Source: Pyrinomonadaceae bacterium
Lineage (GTDB): Bacteria > Acidobacteriota > Blastocatellia > Pyrinomonadales > Pyrinomonadaceae
Assembly (NCBI GenBank): GCA_019694395.1
Contig: JAIBCC010000007.1
Location: 62,001-126,000, forward strand
DNA length: 64,000 nucleotides
Direction: 5' to 3'
Part shown: in pieces, positions 8,501-17,099 of the stretch
Layout: each line of letters begins with the position of its first letter
How positions within the stretch are numbered: the stretch's first letter is position 1
Notes under the pieces: model-generated
Told to the model about the DNA's origin: nothing
The model's input: the letters and a program-made list of their open reading frames with translations, nothing else
Databases searched by the model: none
Translations under genes and position numbers: made by a program

Positions 8501-9079
8501 ATGCAAAATCCACCAAAATTCAAAAAACATTTCACTTTCCTCTGGATTTTATTTTTAGTCGGATGTGTTGCTTTAGTCCTAATCTTTCCCAGTCAATTTA
8601 CACCGCAAAAAATTGCAGAATTTATCGAACAATTCAAAGGAACGGTGCTGCTGGTCTATTTATTGGTCAGTCTTTTACGCGGATTGACCTTAGTTCCGAG
8701 CACACCGTTTGTTTTGGCGGGAACAATTCTTTTGCCCGAAAATCCTTTTTTGGTCTTGGGAATTTCGATTTTGGGAATTATTTTCTCTTCGACGATAATT
8801 TATTATTTTTCAGACTATCTCGGTTTTGGAAACTATTTGGAGAGAAAATATCCAGCCAAAATTGAAAAAATAAAGACGCATTTACAAAAACCGACCGGTT
8901 TCTTTTTTGTTTTTTTGTGGTCGTTCTTCCCTGCTCTGCCCACCGATGCGGTTTGTTACGTCGCGGGCATTTTAAGGATGAATTTTAAGAAATACATTGC
9001 CGCAATTACGTTTGGCGAATTGATTATTTGCTCCATTTATATTTTCTTTTATTCCAGTGTTATCAAGCCGGTTTTGTAA
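8501..9079 (+). CDS. VTT-domain (TVP38/TMEM64, DedA-like) membrane protein
   Basis: A 192-residue integral membrane protein with about five hydrophobic segments. The family features are the re-entrant loop region LTLVPSTPFVLAGTILLP (about 63-80) and FFPALPTDAVCYVAGILRM (about 141-159), whose Pro-Thr-Asp pattern matches the VTT (SNARE-associated) domain. Family members are linked to lipid scrambling or membrane homeostasis; the specific substrate here is unknown. It is preceded by a 66-bp gap and followed within 6 bp by the DUF4291 gene, so the two may share a transcript. Confidence 0.82.
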   Translation: MQNPPKFKKHFTFLWILFLVGCVALVLIFPSQFTPQKIAEFIEQFKGTVLLVYLLVSLLRGLTLVPSTPFVLAGTILLPENPFLVLGISILGIIFSSTIIYYFSDYLGFGNYLERKYPAKIEKIKTHLQKPTGFFFVFLWSFFPALPTDAVCYVAGILRMNFKKYIAAITFGELIICSIYIFFYSSVIKPVL

Positions 9080-9085
9080 ACAATC

Positions 9086-9691
9086 ATGGATTTAGAAACA
9101 GAACTTTATACCGAACAAACTGCAAGACTACCAAAATCAGGGCAGCAAATAATCGGGCAAATTCAAAATGGTCAAATAATCGTTTATCAAGCATTTAATC
9201 CTAAGATTGCAGATTTTGTTTGTAAAAATCAAAGATTTGGCGGAAGTCATTATAATTTTGAACGAATGAGTTGGATAAAGCCTAATTTCCTTTGGATGAT
9301 GTATCGCGCAGGCTGGGCGATGAAAGAAAATCAGCAACATATTCTGGCTATTTATTTTCCCTTTATTAAGTTTGTTGAAATCTATAATTCTTCGGTTCAT
9401 TCCACTTTTATTTCTTCAATTTACAAAACTGAAGAAAACTGGCGTGAAAAGATGAAAAACTCAGAGGTTCGGCTTCAATGGGATCCTGACCACGATCCTT
9501 TTGGAAATAAAATTGAACGACGTGCTGTGCAATTAGGATTAAAAGGTGAAACTTTGCGTAAATTTGCTACCGAGTGGCTTTCCAAAGTTGAAGATATAAC
9601 AGAATTCGTGAAAAATGAATATGAGAAAGTTAAAAATAACCAGTTGGAAGAATTAGTTGTTCCAAAAGAAGATATTTTATACCCATTCTGA
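9086..9691 (+). CDS. DUF4291 family cytoplasmic protein
   Basis: A 201-residue soluble protein. The pattern IIVYQAFNP near residue 30, RMSWIKPNFLWMMYRAGW at about 60-77, VRLQWDPDHDP at about 128-138 and AVQLGLKG defines the DUF4291 family. The family is widespread in bacteria and some eukaryotes and has no settled function. The invariant Arg-Met-Ser-Trp and Asp-Pro-Asp-His groups suggest an enzyme. It lies 6 bp after the VTT gene. Confidence 0.75.
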   Translation: MDLETELYTEQTARLPKSGQQIIGQIQNGQIIVYQAFNPKIADFVCKNQRFGGSHYNFERMSWIKPNFLWMMYRAGWAMKENQQHILAIYFPFIKFVEIYNSSVHSTFISSIYKTEENWREKMKNSEVRLQWDPDHDPFGNKIERRAVQLGLKGETLRKFATEWLSKVEDITEFVKNEYEKVKNNQLEELVVPKEDILYPF

Positions 9692-9733
9692 AAATCAAAA
9701 ATTCTTTTATTTTTTACCTCTAGAGTTAAAATT

Positions 9734-10477
9734 ATGAAAACCATTCAACAAACTTCTCTGATTCTCTTCATTTTAATATATTTTTCCTTGCCAATAATGA
9801 GTCAACAAATTGATAAAACTTATGGAAAACCCTTAGTTTATTTAAAAGAAACCAATCCCTGGCTAATGGTCATAGGTTCTGACACTCCAACTTTTGTGAT
9901 CTATGAGAATGGTCAAATAATTTACAAAAAAGTTGGGAATAATTCGGTAAAAATTTACGAAGTAAAACTTTCCAAATTGGATTTAGAAAAAACTATCAAT
10001 TCACTTTCAATTTCTGACAAATTTTATCAACTTTCCGATAACATTGAAGCTACCAATTGGGAAGATCAACCCCAAAATATAATTTATCTGGATCTTCATC
10101 AAAAAAAATCAGTCAATGTTTATGGTCGTTTAGAAAATAATGAAGCGAGGAAAAAAACACCTCAAGAGTTTTTAACAATTTATGACAACATTAAAAGTTA
10201 TGAAAATTCAAACGCGAAAGAGCGGGTTCCACCAATAATTGAAGTAATGTTCTGGGATTACAATTATGCCCCAAAATCAAAACCCTGGCTTAAAAATTTT
10301 CCTGATTTAAAATCATCTACAACAAAAATTCACGGTGATATGTTTAGTGTTTTTTTAAACCATTCGCAGTTTGAAGAATTCAAGAAGTTTTATAAAACAT
10401 TGGAAGAAAAGCAGGCTGTTTTAATTAATGGCAAAAAGATGGCAATTTCATACCGCTTCCCATTTCCGAATTTTTAA
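9734..10477 (+). CDS. Exported protein of unknown function
   Basis: A 247-residue protein with an N-terminal signal peptide (about residues 1-23, ending PIMSQ). The rest is a mixed alpha/beta domain with a hydrophobic strand near FVIYENGQIIYKK and a C-terminal helix; no cysteines or catalytic motif stand out. I do not recognise the family. TPTFVIYENGQIIYKK is like segments in secreted proteins of Bacteroidota and Acidobacteriota. It sits 42 bp after DUF4291 and 18 bp before the DinB-like gene, all on the same strand. Function unknown. Confidence 0.6.
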   Translation: MKTIQQTSLILFILIYFSLPIMSQQIDKTYGKPLVYLKETNPWLMVIGSDTPTFVIYENGQIIYKKVGNNSVKIYEVKLSKLDLEKTINSLSISDKFYQLSDNIEATNWEDQPQNIIYLDLHQKKSVNVYGRLENNEARKKTPQEFLTIYDNIKSYENSNAKERVPPIIEVMFWDYNYAPKSKPWLKNFPDLKSSTTKIHGDMFSVFLNHSQFEEFKKFYKTLEEKQAVLINGKKMAISYRFPFPNF

Positions 10478-10495
10478 TTATTTTACAATTTACTT

Positions 10496-10939
10496 ATGCT
10501 AAAAGAGATACTTATCCAAATTTACGAACGTGAACTAAATAAACTTAAAACTGAAATCAATCTTTATACAAATGAAGCAAATCTATGGCTGACTGACAAA
10601 GAAATTACCAATTCAGCCGGAAATTTAACGCTGCATTTGCTGGGAAATTTAAATCATTTTTTTGGTGCGCTCTTGGCAAAAAACGGTTATTTGCGAAATC
10701 GTCCGACCGAATTTACCGACAAAAACGTTCCCCGCGAAAATTTGATCGAAAGAATTGACGAAGCTATCGAAATCGTTAAATCTGCCATTGCAAATCTAAC
10801 AGAAGAAGAATTAGCCAGTGATTATCCCGAAACTTTTCAGGAAAAAATTGTCAAAACCGACTTTTTCATCGTTCATTTGGCAACACATTTTTCTTATCAT
10901 CTCGGTCAAATAAATTATCATCGAAGATTGTTGGATTAA
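10496..10939 (+). CDS. DinB-like four-helix protein (DUF1572 type)
   Basis: A 147-residue, all-helical cytoplasmic protein. The N-terminal helix LIQIYERELNKLKTEI, the GNLTLHLLGNLNHFFG segment and the C-terminal HLATHFSYHLGQINYHRR place it in the DinB/DUF1572 superfamily. In this superfamily three histidines bind a metal ion; here candidate ligands are H54 and two of the C-terminal histidines. Members act as metal-dependent thiol or bacillithiol transferases or are of unknown role. It is 18 bp after the exported protein gene. Confidence 0.72.
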   Translation: MLKEILIQIYERELNKLKTEINLYTNEANLWLTDKEITNSAGNLTLHLLGNLNHFFGALLAKNGYLRNRPTEFTDKNVPRENLIERIDEAIEIVKSAIANLTEEELASDYPETFQEKIVKTDFFIVHLATHFSYHLGQINYHRRLLD

Positions 10940-11006
10940 TTTTTTTTGTCACAAAACTTCTGTCACTGGTGTTTTTATTTTGAAAACAATTTCTGACAGG
11001 AGTTTT

Positions 11007-11840
11007 ATGAGCAAAAGATCATTTTTGACAATTCTATGTTTAGCTTTTCTTTCAGTTCCCTTTTTTGTCTGGCAGCAAGTCAGCGAGGCACAAACTAAGA
11101 ACGATGACCTGTATTTGCACGGTTCGATTGAGAACGACCGCAAAATGACAGGTTTTTACAGCAAGAACTCCAACGCCGTTCAAAATAAAAATTGGTGTGT
11201 TTTCATCGGCTCAAACGGTAAGGTTTATAAACTTTGGCTGATTGATAAAAACATTCACACGCTGCATATTGACGGGCAAAAAATCGCTGATGACCAAATT
11301 TGGAAACATACTGCGGAATACAAACCTTTTTTGGAAAAAATTTGGCGATTAGAGGAATTAGAAAACGAATCAGCTGAAATTGATGCTCAAATTCAACCGA
11401 TTGAACGCAAAATTGCCGCTTTGGAAAAGGAAATGGAAAAGGTTGATCGAAGAGAAGAGCTAATGGAGAAAAATTCATCCGGCTTTACTGATAGCCGTAA
11501 AAGCATTGATGCCGAACGGCGAAAACTTTCCAAAATGATTGAGGAGTATTCCAATCAAATTGAAGCATTATCAAACAAACAGGAAAGTTTTAGCGAAGAA
11601 ATGGAAGCAAATGACCTGATGGATGAAATGGACAAAGTTTTACACCAAATTTCTACCGATCTAAAAGCTTTGGGCGTTATTAAAAATTCAACCAATCTTT
11701 CCTTCAAACTCAGTAATTCCGAACTTATCGTTAATGGTAAAAAGGTTTCGCCCGAAGTTCTGAATTTATTAAAATCCCGTTATTTGGTGGAAATGGAAGG
11801 CAATTTCGGAATTGTTTATCATTGGAAAGGCGAAGTTTAA
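11007..11840 (+). CDS. Exported coiled-coil protein of unknown function
   Basis: A 277-residue protein. The start at 11007 is preferred because AGGAG lies just upstream; a longer frame begins at 10980 without a site. A signal peptide covers about residues 1-28 (ending SEAQ). The mature protein has a small N-terminal domain, then a coiled coil of about 100 residues (EELENESAEIDAQIQPIER onward, heptads of L, I and charged residues) and a C-terminal beta domain with SNSELIVNGKKVSPEVL. The last element is like the C-terminal part of some BlaR1/M56-associated proteins, but no metallopeptidase is present. Function unknown. Confidence 0.65.
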   Translation: MSKRSFLTILCLAFLSVPFFVWQQVSEAQTKNDDLYLHGSIENDRKMTGFYSKNSNAVQNKNWCVFIGSNGKVYKLWLIDKNIHTLHIDGQKIADDQIWKHTAEYKPFLEKIWRLEELENESAEIDAQIQPIERKIAALEKEMEKVDRREELMEKNSSGFTDSRKSIDAERRKLSKMIEEYSNQIEALSNKQESFSEEMEANDLMDEMDKVLHQISTDLKALGVIKNSTNLSFKLSNSELIVNGKKVSPEVLNLLKSRYLVEMEGNFGIVYHWKGEV

Positions 11841-11865
11841 TTCTTCTCAAAACTTGTTTAGAATG

Positions 11866-11903
11866 AAGGCTGCGAACTAACAATTCGCGGCTTTCCTTTT
11901 TTT
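11866..11903 (+). terminator. Rho-independent terminator
   Basis: GCTGCGAA (11869-11876) pairs with TTCGCGGC (11884-11891), with one G-T wobble, followed by a T-rich run. It ends the transcript of the coiled-coil gene just before the beta-lactamase fusion gene. Confidence 0.75.
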
Positions 11904-11911
11904 ACAACGTT

Positions 11912-13486
11912 ATGCATTCATTCAACTTTTCCAAAATCATTTTTGTAATCATTTTTCTTTCCGCAGCATTTCAAAACACTTTTTCGCAAAACATTTCGCC
12001 TAAAACCGAAATTGAAAAAATCATCAAAGATTCCAAAGGAATCGTCGGCATTTCCGTTCTCGGTCTGGATGAAAAATTCTCGCTCAAATTTAACGATAAC
12101 TATAAATTTGCGATGCAAAGCGTTTATAAATTTCCATTGGCAATGGCGGTTTTAGACCAGGTTGATAAAGGAAAATTCACTTTGGAGCAAAAATTCAAAG
12201 TTGAGAAAGGTGATTTGAAACCAAATACCTGGAGTCCGATGCGGGAGGATTTTCCAAACGGGACAGAAGCATCTTTGGCGGATTTACTCCGCTACACAGT
12301 TGCTAAAAGTGATAATAACATTTGCGATTACTTAATAAAACTGGTCGGCGGAACAAAAAACGTTCAAAACTATCTCACTAAGATCGGAATCAAAAATATT
12401 GCTTTTGCTGCCACCGAAGAAGAAATGAGTCGAGCTTGGGAGGTGCAATATACAAATTGGAGCAAGCCTTCCGAAATGACAAAGCTCCTAAAAATCTTTT
12501 TTTTAGGCAAAGTTTTATCAAAATCAAGCAATGATTTTCTTTGGAAAACGATGGTTGAAACTTCCACCGGACCGAAAAGATTAAAAGGATTGTTGCCCGA
12601 AGGAACGATTGTCGCTCACAAAACGGGAACATCGGGAACAAATGAGCAAGGCATCACGGCGGCGGTCAACGATGTCGGCATTGTCCAATTGCCAAACGGA
12701 AAACATTTTGCAATTACGGTTTTTGTTTCAAATTCAACTGATAATCTTGAAACAAACGAAGAAATTATCGCCCGAATTACCAAAATTATTTGGAATTATT
12801 TTTTGGAAAAAGATAAAAGTATTTTCACACAAAGTTTGTATTTAGTTGATGAAAGCCGCAAAAATCGAAGCGTTCCGGTTGAAATCTATCAAAATAAGAA
12901 TCCAAAAATTTCCAATAATCAACTGGTTTTGCTCAATCCCGGTTACAAGGGCGCAAATACGGAATATTCGTTCATTGCCGAAAATCTCGCTAATCAGGGC
13001 TACTTTGTAGCAAGTATTCAACACGATTTAGCAACCGATGAGCCGATTGCCACGACCGGAAATCTTTACGAGTTGCGGATGCCGGCGTGGGAACGCGGCG
13101 TTCAAAATGTTCAATTCGTCATTTCCGAGCTAAAAAAACGCTTTCCAAAGCTGGATTATCGGCATTTAAACCTCATCGGACATTCGATGGGCGGCGATAT
13201 TTCAATGCTTTTTGTCAAAAAATTTCCAGAAATCGTAAAAAAAGCGATAACGCTTGATCATCGGAGGATGAAAATTCCGCGTTTAAATATGCCGGGGATT
13301 TTATCCATTCGCGCAGATGAGTTTGAAGCCGATGCCGGAGTTTTACCGAACGAGGCGGAACAAAAACAATTCGGTATCAAAATCGTTACTTTGAAAAATA
13401 CTAAACACGGAGATTTAAGCGATTTCGGAAGTGCGGAAACTAAACAAGCCGTTAATCAAATAATTTCCGATTTTTTGAAAAATTAG
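11912..13486 (+). CDS. Class A (A2, PER-like) beta-lactamase fused to an alpha/beta hydrolase
   Basis: A 524-residue exported protein made of two serine hydrolases in one frame. After a signal peptide (about 1-26), residues 33-300 form a class A beta-lactamase with S70-V-Y-K73, S133-D-N135, an omega-loop Glu at E169 (aligned to Ambler Glu166) and K237-T-G239. MVETSTGP-RLKGLLPEGT and AHKTGTSG are very close to the PER/VEB/CfxA subgroup. The residue aligned to Ambler 170 is Ser instead of Asn. Residues 305-524 are an alpha/beta hydrolase with nucleophile elbow G423-H-S425-M-G-G and likely D469 and H499 as partners. There are no stops or frameshifts between the two. The beta-lactamase half should hydrolyse beta-lactams in the periplasm; the second substrate is unknown. 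Confidence 0.88.
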   Translation: MHSFNFSKIIFVIIFLSAAFQNTFSQNISPKTEIEKIIKDSKGIVGISVLGLDEKFSLKFNDNYKFAMQSVYKFPLAMAVLDQVDKGKFTLEQKFKVEKGDLKPNTWSPMREDFPNGTEASLADLLRYTVAKSDNNICDYLIKLVGGTKNVQNYLTKIGIKNIAFAATEEEMSRAWEVQYTNWSKPSEMTKLLKIFFLGKVLSKSSNDFLWKTMVETSTGPKRLKGLLPEGTIVAHKTGTSGTNEQGITAAVNDVGIVQLPNGKHFAITVFVSNSTDNLETNEEIIARITKIIWNYFLEKDKSIFTQSLYLVDESRKNRSVPVEIYQNKNPKISNNQLVLLNPGYKGANTEYSFIAENLANQGYFVASIQHDLATDEPIATTGNLYELRMPAWERGVQNVQFVISELKKRFPKLDYRHLNLIGHSMGGDISMLFVKKFPEIVKKAITLDHRRMKIPRLNMPGILSIRADEFEADAGVLPNEAEQKQFGIKIVTLKNTKHGDLSDFGSAETKQAVNQIISDFLKN

Positions 13487-13555
13487 GAGAACTTTTGTGT
13501 TATATTTTGAAACTGCAATTCAGATTTTCAATTTAACAAAAATCAACCCCCAAAT

Positions 13556-14536
13556 ATGAAAAAGTTTTTAAAAATCTTAGCGGTTTTAATCTTTCTTTTA
13601 GTCGTTGCTGTTGCTGCACTTTTAGGATATGTAGTCAAATTCAAACCGAATATTCCGGTTGAAGAAGTAAAAATCGAATACACACCGGAACGAATTGAAC
13701 GCGGAAAATATTTGGCTAACAATGTTGCACAATGTATTGATTGCCATTCTACCCGCGATTGGTCAAAATTTTCGGGTCCCCCAATCCCCGGAACTGAAGG
13801 TAAAGGCGGCGAAGCCTTTGACGAGAAAATCGGCTTTCCGGGCAAATATTATGCGGCGAATATAACTCCGGCGCATTTGAAAGATTGGTCAGACGGCGAG
13901 CTTTTCCGGGCAATTACCGCCGGAGTCAGCAAAGATGGTCGTCCGCTTTTCCCGATTATGCCTTATCCTTTTTTCGGGAAAATGGATAAAGAAGATGTTT
14001 ATTCGATCATTGCTTATATTCGTTCCCTGCCGTCAATTGAAAATCAACCGCCGGCATCACAATCGAACTTTCCGATGAATATCATTATTCACGTGATTCC
14101 GTCCAAACCCGAATTTTCAACCAAACCTTCAACCAGCGATAAAGTCGCTTACGGTAAATATTTAGCTAATGCAGCTTCTTGCATTGAATGTCATACCCAA
14201 GCCAATAAAGGTCAAATAATCGAAGACTTAGCCTATAGCGGCGGAAGATATTTTCCATTGCCGGGTGGGACGGTTGCCTCAGCCAACATAACACCTGATA
14301 AAGAAACCGGAATCGGAGCCTGGGACGAAAACACCTTTATTGAACGTTTCAAGATGTTCGATAAAAATACTCATTCTAACTATAATGACGCCGTTAAAGA
14401 AACTGAATTCAATTCAATTATGCCCTGGCAAAAATATGCCGGAATGTCGCGTGAGGATTTGGGAGCGATTTTTGCCTATTTGAAAACCGTAAAACCGATT
14501 TCTAATAAAGTGCCCAAAAATGCTTATGTCAAATAA
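13556..14536 (+). CDS. Membrane-anchored diheme cytochrome c
   Basis: A 326-residue protein with an N-terminal membrane anchor (about 5-27) and two cytochrome c domains. Heme motifs are C60-I-D-C-H64 and C210-I-E-C-H214, each preceded by a GKYLAN helix. The domain layout is that of alcohol-dehydrogenase-type or thiosulfate-type diheme cytochromes that pass electrons from a periplasmic dehydrogenase to the oxidase. NITP follows each heme domain (ANITPAHLKDW and ANITPDKETG), a known feature of these proteins. No dehydrogenase is adjacent, so the donor is unknown. Confidence 0.9.
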   Translation: MKKFLKILAVLIFLLVVAVAALLGYVVKFKPNIPVEEVKIEYTPERIERGKYLANNVAQCIDCHSTRDWSKFSGPPIPGTEGKGGEAFDEKIGFPGKYYAANITPAHLKDWSDGELFRAITAGVSKDGRPLFPIMPYPFFGKMDKEDVYSIIAYIRSLPSIENQPPASQSNFPMNIIIHVIPSKPEFSTKPSTSDKVAYGKYLANAASCIECHTQANKGQIIEDLAYSGGRYFPLPGGTVASANITPDKETGIGAWDENTFIERFKMFDKNTHSNYNDAVKETEFNSIMPWQKYAGMSREDLGAIFAYLKTVKPISNKVPKNAYVK

Positions 14537-14619
14537 ATTTGCTCAATTTTTGAAACAAAACTCCCATTTCTCCCGTTTTTATCATTGCTTCCCCGTCAAA
14601 ATTTGACCAAAGGAAAATT

Positions 14620-16491
14620 ATGAGCAAAATTTTAGCAACTCTATTTGTATTATTGGTTTGGGTAAATTTAAATGCCCAGGATTTGTATATGCCGCGAAAT
14701 GTCAAATCGGCTTATGACAAAGGAACCCGTTCCGCCGACGGAAAACCCGGCAAAAATTATTGGCAAAATACCGGAGATTATCAAATCAGGATCAATGTCA
14801 ATCCCGAAACCGGATTGGTTAACGGATCCGAAGATATTGTTTACAAAAATAATAGTCCGAATCCGATTGATAATCCTGTTATTCGTTTAACGATGAACAT
14901 TCACCGCGCTACTGTTGCGCGTGAAACACCAACCTCAGAAGATTATCTGACTGACGGTGTAACAATTGATGAATTCAAGGAAAATGATGCCGTTCGCAGC
15001 TGGAAGGACGGGGGACAAACTTTTCAACAATTCAGATTAAGCAAAACATTAGCCCCGGGACAAACCGTTAAACTGTCTTTCAAATGGCATTACACACTTT
15101 CCAAGGAAAGCAATCGTGAGGGATTAGTTTATAAAAACTCTTATTTTCTTGCCTATTTTTATCCGCGTGTAGCTGTTTTTGATGATATTGACGGGTGGGA
15201 TCGAACTCCTTTTTTAGAAGGACACGAATTCTATAACGACTTTAACAACTATGTTTTAGAAGTTAGTGCACCGAAAAACTTTGTGGTTTGGGCAACCGGC
15301 GATCTGCAAAATATTGACGAAGTCCTACAGCCGACTTTTGCTTCGCGGCTGAAAGAATCATTTACTAGCGATAAAGTTATTAATGTTGCAACTCTTGCCG
15401 AATTGCAAAGTAATTCCGTAACGCAGCAAAAGGATATTTTGACCTGGAAATGGAAGGCAAACAATATTTCCGATATGGCTGTGGCGGTTAGTGACCGCTA
15501 TATTTGGGATGCCGGAAGCGTGGTGGTTGATAAATCTACCAACCGTCGGGCAAGTGTTCAAGCCGCTTACAACACCGAAGCCAAAGATTATCAAAAGATG
15601 GTGGAATACGGAAAACACGCGCTTGATTGGTGTTCAAACAATTATCCCGGAGTTCCCTATCCATTCAGCAAAACTACAATTGTTCGCGGATTTGCCGATA
15701 TGGAATATCCGATGATGGTTAATGACAGCACATTTGAGGATCCGAATTTTGCCCGTTTCGTAGTCGAACACGAAATTCTGCACACCTGGTTTCCATTTTA
15801 TATGGGAATTAACGAACAACGTTACGGATTTATGGATGAAGGCTGGACAACTGCCTTTGAAAATTTGATCGGTAAAGTGGATATGGGTGAAGCCCAAGCC
15901 AATAACCTTTTCAAACAATTCCGTGTGGTCAGTTGGGCAAAAAGTCCTTCCGGTTCATCCGATTTACCGATAATTATACCGGGAGATGAGTTGAGTGGTC
16001 GTTCGCTCGGAAATAACGAATACGGCAAAGCGGCAGTAGCATATTTGGCTCTGAAAGATTTATTGGGCGATGAGTTATTCAAAAAGAGCTTGCACGAATT
16101 TATGAACCGTTGGAATGGCAAACACCCCCTCCCATGGGATATGTTCAATTCATTCAATGATGCTTCGGGCAAAAATCTAAATTGGTTTTTCCAAAATTGG
16201 TATTTCAGCTATAACTACATTGATGTGGCAGTGAACGGTGTAGAAGCCTCGGGAAATAATTACAAGGTCAATATCAAAAATATCGGCGGCTTTGCGATTC
16301 CGCTTGATGTTGTAGTTAAATACGCTGACGGAACAACCGAAAAGTTCCATCAAACTCCTGAAATCTGGAGCAAAGACCAAAAACAAACTTCGGTTTCGGT
16401 TTCCACTACAAAACCGGTTAAATCAATTTTACTTGATGGCGGAATTTATATGGACGCTGATGAAACTAATAACAGTTGGGAACAAAAATAA
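14620..16491 (+). CDS. Secreted M1-family metallopeptidase
   Basis: A 623-residue exported gluzincin. The signal peptide covers residues 1-19 (ending LNA). An N-terminal beta domain is followed by the catalytic domain with zinc motif H384-E-I-L-H388 and the third ligand E407 in MDEGWTTAFE. The exopeptidase motif GxMEN is altered to ADMEY (359-363), so aminopeptidase activity may differ from classical M1 enzymes. The C-terminal part (about 530-623) looks like a beta-sandwich. It is preceded by AAAGGA and followed by a perfect terminator, so it is monocistronic. Likely an extracellular or periplasmic peptidase used in protein scavenging. Confidence 0.88.
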   Translation: MSKILATLFVLLVWVNLNAQDLYMPRNVKSAYDKGTRSADGKPGKNYWQNTGDYQIRINVNPETGLVNGSEDIVYKNNSPNPIDNPVIRLTMNIHRATVARETPTSEDYLTDGVTIDEFKENDAVRSWKDGGQTFQQFRLSKTLAPGQTVKLSFKWHYTLSKESNREGLVYKNSYFLAYFYPRVAVFDDIDGWDRTPFLEGHEFYNDFNNYVLEVSAPKNFVVWATGDLQNIDEVLQPTFASRLKESFTSDKVINVATLAELQSNSVTQQKDILTWKWKANNISDMAVAVSDRYIWDAGSVVVDKSTNRRASVQAAYNTEAKDYQKMVEYGKHALDWCSNNYPGVPYPFSKTTIVRGFADMEYPMMVNDSTFEDPNFARFVVEHEILHTWFPFYMGINEQRYGFMDEGWTTAFENLIGKVDMGEAQANNLFKQFRVVSWAKSPSGSSDLPIIIPGDELSGRSLGNNEYGKAAVAYLALKDLLGDELFKKSLHEFMNRWNGKHPLPWDMFNSFNDASGKNLNWFFQNWYFSYNYIDVAVNGVEASGNNYKVNIKNIGGFAIPLDVVVKYADGTTEKFHQTPEIWSKDQKQTSVSVSTTKPVKSILLDGGIYMDADETNNSWEQK

Positions 16492-16525
16492 TTGGAAAAT
16501 TTTTCAAAATTTTCTTATGATGAAG

Positions 16526-16552
16526 TGCTACGATTTTTCGTAGCATTTTATT
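16526..16552 (+). terminator. Rho-independent terminator after the M1 peptidase
   Basis: TGCTACGA (16526-16533) pairs perfectly with TCGTAGCA (16538-16545) over a TTTT loop, followed by TTTTATT. Confidence 0.88.
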
Positions 16553-16606
16553 GTAAGACCAACTTTTTTCTAAAAGTGAACGTCTTAAATCAAGAGGAGC
16601 AAATAA

Positions 16607-17020
16607 ATGGATAAAAAATGTGATAATCGGAGAGAGTTTTTAGTTAAATCAACCGCAACTGCCGGCGGTTTGGTTTTGAGTTTGGCAGGAATAACAACCG
16701 TCAAAGCAAATAATGAGGAAGGCGATGTTTCGGTTAAAGTGGACGCGAACAGCCCATTAAATAAAGTTGGCGGTTCTCAAGTGGTTGATTCGTCAGCGGG
16801 AAAGATCATCATTGTGAATACGGCAACCGGTTTCAAAGCCTATTCAGCTGTTTGCACACATAAAGGTGCAATTGTGGGTTATGACGAAAAATCTCAGATG
16901 ATAGTATGTCCTTCGCACGGCTCAAAATTTGATGCAGAAGGTAAAAATGCAGGCGGACCCGCAAGAACTCCGTTAGCAGTTTATTCAGCCGAAAACTCAG
17001 TAGTTGTAAAAATAAAATAA
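16607..17020 (+). CDS. Tat-exported Rieske [2Fe-2S] protein
   Basis: A 137-residue iron-sulphur protein. The N-terminus carries a twin-arginine motif (NRREFLVKS) and a hydrophobic stretch to about residue 34, so the folded protein is exported by Tat. The Rieske ligands are C83-T-H85 and C101-P-S-H104, with the usual FDAEGKNAGGPA after box 2. It is short, like stand-alone Rieske ferredoxins, and no cytochrome b gene is adjacent, so it is not clearly part of a bc1 complex. GAGGAG precedes the ATG. It may serve as a periplasmic electron carrier alongside the diheme cytochrome nearby. Confidence 0.92.
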   Translation: MDKKCDNRREFLVKSTATAGGLVLSLAGITTVKANNEEGDVSVKVDANSPLNKVGGSQVVDSSAGKIIIVNTATGFKAYSAVCTHKGAIVGYDEKSQMIVCPSHGSKFDAEGKNAGGPARTPLAVYSAENSVVVKIK

Positions 17021-17044
17021 GCAGCTTTTTAACCAAAAAAAATA

Positions 17045-17092
17045 ATCCCCTGGCTTATCGAAAAATTAAGAATTTCAGGGGATTTTTGGTTT
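17045..17092. terminator. Bidirectional terminator between convergent genes
   Basis: ATCCCCTG (17045-17052) and CAGGGGAT (17076-17083) form an 8-bp stem with T tracts on the plus side and A runs that serve as T tracts on the minus side. It separates the Rieske gene from the minus-strand gene ending at 17100. Confidence 0.75.
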
Positions 17093-17099
17093 TTTAAAG

